The notes under the pieces are model-generated. The model saw only the letters and a program-made list of their open reading frames with translations, had not been told where the DNA came from and did no database searches. This document shows, one piece after another, positions 56,091-64,000 of a stretch of 64,000 nucleotides of DNA. Source of the stretch: Miscanthus floridulus (lineage: Eukaryota > Streptophyta > Magnoliopsida > Poales > Poaceae); NCBI RefSeq assembly GCF_019320115.1, contig NC_089593.1, positions 37,209,835 to 37,273,834 on the forward strand, read 5' to 3'. A program made the translations under genes and the position numbers. Numbering within the stretch: the stretch's first letter is position 1; every line of letters starts with the position of its first letter.

Positions 56091-57780
56091 CATCATGAAT
56101 CGATGATGTTAACATTTGCGAGATGTTTATTAGCATGTGCTGTGACACGGTAGCTCCGTCTTGATCTTTTCGGAGATGAAATGTCCGCTACGGCTGATAG
56201 CCATTAGGTTGTGCTAGTTTTCATAAAACAAAAGTGTCGGCGAAATAGAGAGTGTGACTAGGGATACAAAAGGTTCCGATACAGATGTATATCATTGATA
56301 TTATATTTGTTTATATATTTCTATTTGATTCGAATAGTGTCAGTTATATCGTAAAAATACGATTAGATATCGACATCATAAATATACGACTTGAGTATTC
56401 GGATACGGATACCGTATCGAGTATTGAATATCTGGACTCAGATATGAAATGATTTGAACTCATCTAAACGGATTCGGTCTTGAATACGGTTAGAAAAATA
56501 CCCGTAACATCTGCACCCCTAGTGAATAATTATATTTGCAGGATTGAAGTTAACCTTTTTGGCTTTCTCATTAAAAAAAAAACTTTTTGGCTTGAGTGGT
56601 AGGGCCTCTGGGTTACTTGAGCCGCTTGCTCGGAGGGAGAAGGAATCCGGAGTCCGAAGTCTTAGGGACTAAGAATGCACCGCAGCCGTACGCTTTCCAA
56701 CTCGAAAGTTGGCTTTCTTCACGCACTGGATCTGCATCTGCTTGGGAATTGGGAATATTGGGGCCATGAGATCCCCATGGAGAGATGGATTTAAGATTTT
56801 GGCAGGAATTATCCTGAAGAACAAAAGTGATTGATAAAGAGCCACTCGGTGCTGCGGCAGCTGCTTTCATTAATCATTTAATTTTGTGAAATCCTAAGCT
56901 AGATAGAGTCTGTACGCACGCATGCAGTGCTTTCTTGGAAGCGCACTTAATTTCGGTCGTGATGCACGCTTCAAACTTTCTGCAAAATTTATATGAAAAA
57001 CAACAAGAATAGGGATATCTTTTGGTGGCTTCCCGGGTCTTTAATTTTGTTGGTCCATGTAAGAACCACTATAAGCAAAATGAAAACAGAGCTATAGGTC
57101 CTCCTCGCTTCGCTGAAAATTCATGCTGAAAAGCACTGTTCACTGATTTGTTATGAGAGAAAAAAATAATGTACCATGTCTGATAAGACAGGTTGATAAA
57201 TTCAACCGAATCTCTAGTATAAAAAAAGAGCTACTGTAATTAATTACAGTCAAAACAAGGCGAGTCGACCTCAAACCCATGAGAATCAACACTGGCACAG
57301 CACAGAGGTGACGGGTGTCACAACAACTGCCGATAGGGATTAGAGAGCCCGGCTCTTTAATTCTACCGCAACAAGTCCACAACCACAAACCGCAGGCATG
57401 ACTTCCTCGGGGCAGTTCCAATGCTAGTTTTTATACCTATTAATTTTCATAGACACTACATATAGAAATTGTGATCCAAATGAATAATTTCTACAGAACA
57501 ATTTTTTATCTAATCATATACATTCTCTCTCAATTCTGTACCAATCACATCCCTTCATATCTTGGTTCTCATGTAGACATGGTTTCTAACTTAGATCCGG
57601 TTTTTATGATTTTTGCTCTCTCTATTCGATAACTACCTTACCACGTTAGCAAAATATTTAAGTAACAGTATAATTAATGTCTACAGAAACTACGCTGGTT
57701 TGTACGTTAGAAGTGCCCCTACGTGCTTGATGATCGCACCACGCAACCGCTAACCAAAGCACCTTCCGGCGCGCTAGCTA
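56091..57780. other. intergenic with a probable MITE
   Basis: At about 56257-56526 the left ACTAGGGATACAAAAGG and the complement of the right, ACTAGGGGTGCAGATG, are imperfect inverted repeats around an AT-rich 'CGGATACGGATACC' core. The rest has no feature. Confidence 0.45.
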
Positions 57781-58788
57781 CCTCTCACTAATTACACAAT
57801 ACTCCCTCCTGGATCCCATCGAAACGCCCACGCTGACCACGCGACGGCGACGGCGACGACGAGAGGGCAGCCCAGCTGATTCGAGCTAGTAGTACTACAC
57901 GCCAAAATTGACAAGTCATCGTTGTCACCGTCCGCCGACGAGGGGGCAAAAAAAAGAAGAAGAAGAAGAAGAGACGGACAAGACGGCGCAGAGAAGAAAC
58001 AAAAACCATTTGAGCGACAGCGAGGCAAAGCACGCAGCGGTCGCAGGTGGCTGGCTGGTTGCCTGGCTCGGCGCTGTACGGCGGAACACTCGGACGCCGG
58101 CCGGGTCCGCCTGCCGCCGTGGAAAGACTCAACGGACTAGCCATGTGTGAACAAGCGGCTTCTTGCTCAGCCGAACACCGACTTCTGTGTTGGATTCTGT
58201 GGTGCTATATACTTAGCTGGCTAATTATTCGTACGAAACTATTTCGATCCATGTACTGATATTATTAGTATCTATTAGCATGTATCAGTAGCCTCAAATC
58301 TGTTATTAGTCAAACTAATAGTTAGTAGTCCCTTAGTTAATACTTAATAGTAAGTCGGTCTATTTGGATTCATCGGTACTAGTTTTAGCTTGCAATAACT
58401 ATTAGTACTACTGGGTCCAAACAGACACGGCGTTAGATTTGGATGAATTTGCACATTCTACATCGGCACTAGGTATCTTCTCTCGTAGTTCTTACATGTG
58501 TGGTTTCTCCCGTACTAGTTCTTTGTCTCATAGAAGTATAGAACCATTTCACGAGCATCTCCACTAGAACGAGGATATTCAATTCCCTATATGCAGCTCA
58601 AAGGAATTGAGAAGCATACTTTTAGAGTATAGGGAAACTGTGCTCCAACGAATTGAAAAAGAAAAGAGGATTGAGGGGAAAAAAATCTGCTTGTTTCATT
58701 CTATTTGAGGGAATAAGGAGATGTTTTGAGGATTGGGGAAAAATATAGCAAGATAGGATTGAGAAAGAAGATCTGCTAGAATACTAAG
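57781..58788. other. intergenic upstream of the kinase gene
   Basis: A GC-rich patch (57790-58150) has an AAGAAGAAGAAGAAGAAG run at about 57954 and open frames on both strands without a recognised domain. Further on, 'GGTCTATTTGGATTCATCGG' and 'GGGTCCAAACAGACACGG' (58350-58430) look like MITE ends. Confidence 0.4.
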
Positions 58789-59105
58789 GGGTGTTTGAAT
58801 CTAGTGGCTAAAATTTAGGAGGTGTCAAATGAGGATATCGCATGGGGTGTTCAGATAATAATAAAAAACAAATACATAATCCGTCGGTATTCCATGAGAC
58901 GATTTTTTTTAAGTCTAATTAATCCGTCATTAGCACATGTTTACTGTAGCACCACGTTATAAAACCATGGACTGATTAGGCTTAAAAGATTCGTCTCATA
59001 AATTAGTCGCAAGTTATGTAATTAGTTTAGTAATTAGTCTATATTTAATATCCTATGCATACGTCTAAATATGCGATGGGACAGCAATAAAAATTTAGGC
59101 GGAGG
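58789..59105 (+). mobile_element. MITE of the 'AAGCCTAATTAGTCC' family close to the kinase promoter
   Basis: The left end GGGGTGTTTGAATCTAGTGG matches the inverted copy at 40525-40857. Internally 'TTAGCACATGTTTACTGTAG' and 'GACTGATTAGGCTTAA' are shared. Its right end lies about 130 bp before the GC-rich 5' UTR of the diacylglycerol kinase gene. Confidence 0.65.
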
Positions 59106-59229
59106 AGCCCAACCCGTACGAAATGTTTACAAGTGACGTGTACTAAAGCGTAGAGCTCCAGGTCCCTGGGACGCCACCCATGACCCATCCTTGTCAGTGC
59201 ACAGGACGCGCTTGCGCTTGTACTCCCCC

Positions 59230-60077
59230 CGCCCCGAATCCTCCCATCTTTGCTTTCCCTTTTTATAAACGCACGCCGCGACGCCGATCGGCCTCCAGCC
59301 TCCACCCACGATCTTCGAATTCTCCTCCTCTGCAGCGCCGACCGACCGAACCCAACGGCACGGCAAGCTAAGCGAGGCTGCGAGGCGGTGGCCGAGGGTT
59401 CGTTAAGCCAAGCCAAGCGGAGCAAGGGTTTGCTCGCCCCCCATCCGCCCCGCGGACGAGGTGAGCGCTCGCGATCCTACCAAATCTGCTGCTGCGCGCA
59501 TGGGGCTCGGGGATTCGGCGCGGGGTTGTTTGTTCAAATGAAATCCTCGGGGAGTCGGTGGGCACGGACGGGGAATGCGGGATCCCGTGCGGCCGCGGAT
59601 CCAGGCCCCGCCGCCGCGCTGCTTGTGCTTAGCAACCGCGTTGGCTCGCCGGATTCGGTTCGATTTGTTTTGTTTTGCCTTGTTCCCTCCTCTCCTCTGG
59701 GTCGACCAGCGATTCCGGTGCCATCGGAGGCTGGATTCCTACGCTGAAATCGGAGGAGAAAATTGATTTCCGTGTGGGAGGTTGAGGCTGGATTTTGTTC
59801 TTGTTTTGAGGCGTGATCCTTGGGGGAATGCCATGAAGCGGAGGGGCTTGCTTTCCATTTAAACATGCTTTTCTTTCGTCTACAGATCAGGAAAAATCGT
59901 CGGGCCCCGCCCCGTGGTTGCGTGGGGTACCACCGCACGCATTTTGCTAGTACTTTTGTTTGCCAGCGGTGCGATATTATTCTTGCTAACGAGCTGGCGA
60001 CCCACGGTTCCATTGTTCTTGCTGCTGCTGCTGCAGGCTCTGCTTCTCTGCGCGACAAGCCTGGCGAACAAGCTGCC
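59230..60077 (+). promoter_or_regulatory. 5' UTR of the diacylglycerol kinase gene, with leader intron
   Basis: A GC-rich leader exon (about 59230-59460) ends at CGGACGAG/GTGAGC, a good donor at 59461. Two acceptors are possible before the start codon: TCGTCTACAG at 59885 and TGCTGCTGCAG at 60036. Introns in the 5' leader are common in grass housekeeping genes and often raise expression. The transcription start was not located precisely. Confidence 0.6.
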
Positions 60078-63000
60078 ATGGACCTGGTGGGATCCTTGCT
60101 CGTGAGCATGGCACGTCTGCTTGACCCTTCCGGGCTCCACTTCCTGGGCTGGCTCGTCACCGCGGGCTCCATTGCTCTCGCCGCGCTCATCTACGCTCTC
60201 CTCAGGCTGCAGCGCGAGGCGGCGCTGTACTGGACCAAGGCGGCCAGGGAGAAGCGCGCCGCGTGGAGGAGATCGCGATGCCCGAGCTCCTGCCACTCGT
60301 GGTCCGAGGACCACTTCCACGGCGGCCAGCCGTCGACGTGCTGCGTTTGCCTGTCGTCCCTCGGCTCCACGCAGGGCGCCGACGACGTGGTTCACCGCTG
60401 CTCGGTTTGCGGCATGGCCGCGCACTCGAACTGCTCTCCCCGTGCTGAGAAGGACTGCAAGTGCGTTGCGCAGGCTGGCGCTTCGCCCTTGCTGCATCAC
60501 TGGTCTGAGAGGTGGGTCGAGCTGGACGACAACCCGGAGATATCCTCCTTCTGCTACTACTGCGATGAGCCGTGCGGTGTGCCTTTCCTTGGCGTCTCTC
60601 CTATATGGCGCTGCCTGTGGTGCCAGCGGCAGATCCATGTCGATTGTCATGCCAAACTGTTGAAGGAAACCACAAACACTTGTGATCTTGGCCTTCTTAG
60701 GAGGCTTATTGTTCCTCCCCAATCCGTGAAAGAAGTTGGTCTAGGTTCAGGAATTAGCGGAATGATCAACTCAATGAAGGATGGGTTTGCCAATTCAACA
60801 GTTGGGAACCGTAGGAGGTCACGCAACAAGAAACACGTGAATAACCATCCTGGTGGCAAGACAAATTCCATTCCCGCAAAATGCTCAGTCCTTGATTCAG
60901 TGATTGAAGGATTTGCTAGATTGAAGGGCCTGGATGGAAAGTATGCACTGGCAAAGCCTTTATCTCAAAATTCTCTAAAGCAAATATATCGATCTGGTAT
61001 TCCTAATGGACGAGTGAGAAAGTATGAACTTGTTGATTTGCCACAAGATTCAAGACCACTGCTGGTATTCATCAACGGCAAGAGTGGAGGCAGAAATGGA
61101 CCTTCTCTTAGAAGAAGGCTGAACATGTTGTTGAATCCTATACAGGTAATCAATGTTCTTATTTTCTAGTTAGAAAAAAATAGAAAACCCATTCCTATCA
61201 GCTGCTGAGTCAAATAAACCTTTTTACAAGCAGTAGCTTTTTATGAATAATTGAGTATATCCTCTGAAATATTTTAAACAATAATTTACCTTATGTCATT
61301 CTAGAATTCTAGATGTACAGATGTAGTCCAATTGTCCTACCTGATATAAGTACTGAACGACACTGCTCTGCTGGAGTAATCTTGCTTTATGGTTTCTTCT
61401 CTTTTGTAAGCCACTTGCAATTTAATAGGCACTAAAATCTATCCATGTGTGTTGTAGTTAAAATATGATTACTTAATTCATTTAATTGGCACTCCTGATT
61501 GCAACCGATTTAATACTCTTAGCTTCACCTAACAATTCCAATCCTTGTTTCAGATATTTGAGCTAAGTGCTTCTCAGGGACCTGAAGTTGGATTACAACT
61601 ATTCCACAATGTGAAACACTTCAGAATCCTTGTTTGTGGTGGGGATGGAACTGTAGCCTGGGTTCTTGATGCCATTGAAAAGCAGAACTATGAATCTCTT
61701 CCCCCTGTCGCCATTCTTCCTCTCGGAACTGGAAATGACCTATCACGTGTTATGCGCTGGGGAGGGGGTTTATCTTCTGTCGAACGAGAAGGAGGCATTT
61801 ATGCACTTTTAAATGATGTTGACCATGCAGCTGTTACAGTGCTTGATCGCTGGAATGTAGCCATCAAAGAGAAGAATGGAATAGAAGGTCATTGCACCAA
61901 GCAAGTAAAATTTATGACTAATTATTTAGGTAAGTTTTCTCATTTAAACTTCCACCATCTTACTTAACAGTTTGGTATATTTTTAATTGAAATACATTAC
62001 TTCAGTTGTAACTCATAATGTGCTAAATATACATTATTCATTTGTTTTGGCCTGTAGGTATTGGATGTGATGCAAAGGTTGCTTATGACTTCCACACCTC
62101 TAGGGAGGAAAAACCAGATAAATTTTGCAGTCAGGTAGGGATATATTTTTTTATTTTTCATTTTACAGTTTACACTTAGGATGTGGTAGTGTCCTAATAT
62201 TTCTGTAGGAAATCAACAGTTTCTTTTCAAATCCTGGAAACCTACAGAGAAATCTCTGCATTATAAACAGTCGTGATCATATATTACCTTCTTTGCTTAA
62301 TGCTTACTATATATGTTGGGGGAAACTTAAATGCATTACTTTTATCCATACAGTTTGTCAACAAGCTGATATATGCTAGAGAGGGTGCAAAGGATATGAT
62401 GGATAGGTCATGTTCTGATTTACCATGGCATGTTAGCCTTGAAGTTGATGGGGAAAACATTGAAATTCCGGAGGTAGCCTTCTTTGCATCTTTCATCTGT
62501 CACAACTTTGTGATTTATTATCTTTGGAGGATTCTTTCTTATCTGGTATTCTCATCAGGATGCAGAAGGTGTGATTGTAATGAATATCCCTAGCTACATG
62601 GGTGGTGTTGATCTGTGGCAAAACGACAATGAACATGATGATGATTTCAGTTTGCAATCAATCCATGACAAAATACTTGAGGTGGTTTGTATATCGGGGA
62701 CATGGCATCTAGGCAAACTGCAGGTAGATAGTCTGCTTCCTCTATATCTTTCAGTTAGTGTCGTCCATTTTCAAACCTGGTGCTGTTCCTTCTGATATGT
62801 ATTGATGAAGCTGAGGTAGCATCTTACAATCATTTTTCTATGGTTGATAGGTCGGACTTTCAAGGGCACACCGGTTAGCCCAAGGAAAAGTTATAAGATT
62901 GCACCTCCACAGTTCATTCCCTGTCCAGGTTGATGGTGAACCATGGATCCAGCCATCTGGGTGTCTTGAGATATCTCATCGTGGACAGGTAATTTGTCTC

Positions 63001-63391
63001 TCTATGCACAACGGATCTGCAAGGTAGAGTTTTCAAGTGCTTCCCATGTAATGAAATAAACATTATTAGTGTGACCTTAAATCATCTAGTGGTTTTTTAA
63101 CTTGGTTGGTTAATCGGAGTATGATTGAGGTAGAAACTGGACAGCGGACCAACAGACTTCTTGTCAATTTCAGCACCCTGCTTTCTACATTTGAGTAGAC
63201 TAAATATTTAATAAAACAGCTGTCCTAATGTTGTGCAGATGTTCATGCTGCGGAGGACATCTGAAGAGCCTACTGGGCATGCTGCTGCAATCATGAGTGA
63301 GATCCTCGTGAATGCAGAGTGCAATGGTGTGATTGATGCGTCTCAGAAGAGATTGCTTCTCCACGAGATAGCACTCCGTTTATCCTCCTGA
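60078..63391 (+). CDS. diacylglycerol kinase, cluster I (DGK1/DGK2-like), seven coding exons
   Basis: Coding exons are 60078-61145, 61554-61929, 62058-62134, 62354-62473, 62559-62723, 62851-62988 and 63239-63391. All are bounded by GT..AG and stay in phase, giving about 698 residues (plant cluster-I enzymes are about 710-730). There is a membrane helix at about residues 22-42. C1 zinc domain one is at about 73-127 (H73, C88-C91, C108-C111, H116, C119). C1 domain two is at about 141-195 (C159-C162, C179-C182, H187, C190). The catalytic domain starts at about 327 ([12 protein letters not shown]), with ATP-site GGDGT at 385-389 and GTGNDLSR after it. The accessory domain includes '[14 protein letters not shown]' and '[20 protein letters not shown]'. 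It phosphorylates diacylglycerol to phosphatidic acid at ER or plasma membranes in stress and lipid signalling. No lesions are seen. Confidence 0.95.
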
Positions 63392-63760
63392 TACTACATC
63401 CAGTCCTGCTGCCCTCATCTCACAAGGCTAACCCATTTTGTATCCTTTCATACCAAACCTATGTCTCTGTTGAGAAATCCCTTTGCACAGACGTATATAC
63501 TGCACAATGGTAGAGTTGGTGTATACAATATATGGAGATAGAAGGTGTATACAATACGAGGAGATAGAAGGTGTATACAATACAAGGAGGAAATAGAAAT
63601 TTCCTTTTGTGTTTGACTGTACCTTTTAAGATAGTCCCTCTGCTTCTTTGTGGCTGGTCTCATAGGAGCAGCTGTTGAAAGAATTTTGTAGCGCATAGAG
63701 CCATTGTAACTGCAACTAGAGCTCAATGAGAAATGTAACTAGAGTGGATGTCTGTTTTTT
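63392..63760 (+). other. 3' UTR of the diacylglycerol kinase gene
   Basis: The untranslated sequence follows the TGA at 63389-63391. No canonical AATAAA was seen; near-upstream elements such as AATGAG (63724) and TGTAAC (63735) could direct polyadenylation near 63740-63800. It contains a three-unit tandem repeat. Confidence 0.55.
63518..63598 (+). repeat. three tandem 26-29-bp units in the kinase 3' UTR
   Basis: The units starting GGTGTATACAATA lie at 63518-63543, 63544-63569 and 63570-63598. Each ends GAGATAGAA or GAAATAGAA. Confidence 0.9.
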
Positions 63761-63799
63761 TGTGACGTTGATGCAATTGTTACCACACTTTTTGAGATG

Positions 63800-64000
63800 T
63801 AATTTTGCTAAGTGATGTTTTGTGGTGTGTCATGTTGAAATCTTAGCTATAATCTTGCTGGCGGTGTTCCTTCTTTACTACTACTTACATAGCACTGTCA
63901 GCTAGTGCTTGTTTTGAATTTTTTTTACAATAAACAGGTAACGGTCGCAATACGGTCAAATCACTGACGGTTGGTTCAACACATGAACAAGCAGTAGGAA
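63800..64000. other. intergenic, no gene seen
   Basis: AT-rich DNA after the kinase gene. No feature is supported. Confidence 0.4.

Noticed and set aside
59820..60077. Extension of the kinase protein upstream to 59820
   Set aside because: The frame is open, but the extra residues are unlike the short N-terminus before the membrane helix in cluster-I enzymes, and acceptor sites at 59885 and 60036 suggest leader intron sequence.
59880..60722. A 280-codon minus-strand frame and a 180-codon plus-strand frame over the first kinase exon
   Set aside because: Both overlap the C1 domains of the diacylglycerol kinase in other frames and have no motifs.

Overview
This is nuclear DNA from a plant, most likely a panicoid grass (Andropogoneae type: sorghum, sugarcane, Miscanthus or maize relatives). 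That rests on GT-AG introns, very GC-rich gene 5' ends, grass-type CACTA subterminal repeats ('TTTAGTCCCGGTT' and 'TTTGCCGAGTG' families), Stowaway and 'CCTGTTCGC' MITEs, and Helitron tails of the 'CCCGTAGCAACGCACGGG..CTAG' kind. The species cannot be fixed by eye. Only two host genes look intact: a TAF8-type TFIID subunit (minus strand, 43331-44452) and a cluster-I diacylglycerol kinase (plus strand, coding 60078-63391 in seven exons). Everything else is transposable elements, their captured host fragments, or unassigned intergenic DNA.

Layout. 1-5501: 3' part of a decayed Ty1/copia element, with its 3' LTR at 4407-5501. 5502-9260: intergenic DNA with a minus-strand Helitron 3' end at 6517, a retroposon with 16-bp target-site duplications (TSDs) at 7061-8772, and two small MITEs. 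9260-12321: GC-rich unassigned DNA running into a left-truncated CACTA element whose interior holds a near-perfect 43-nt-arm hairpin. 12766-14570: a (TA)n tract and a terminal-inverted-repeat element full of degenerate GTTGCAACT motifs. 14571-38768: a head-to-tail run of three Helitrons. The first carries a decayed RepHel gene (18181-25140). All three carry exon-sized host material: PRMT in the first, Raf-like kinase in the second, GAPDH in the third. The third is also hit by a 3-kb CACTA element, which in turn carries an 877-bp Mutator-like foldback element. 39049-40076: a Stowaway-ended element with GC-rich cargo. 40500-46580: MITEs, TAF8 and its probable spliced 3' UTR. 46581-52900: MITEs, two tandem-repeat arrays and a 489-bp CACTA with CTC target duplications. 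52913-55379: a three-level nest of MITE, MITE and solo-LTR-like element. 55400-59200: intergenic DNA with a 22-bp retroposed micro-insertion and a MITE close to the kinase promoter. 59230-63750: the diacylglycerol kinase gene.

How the parts relate. The two host genes are not functionally linked to each other: one is a general transcription factor subunit and the other a lipid-signalling enzyme. The strongest biological signal is the Helitron array. The members share 3' ends and similar 5' leaders, abut end to end, and each has picked up exon-sized pieces of a different host gene, still framed by splice signals. Exons, splice sites and TSDs were read directly from the sequence. Family names come from recognised motifs, without any database search.
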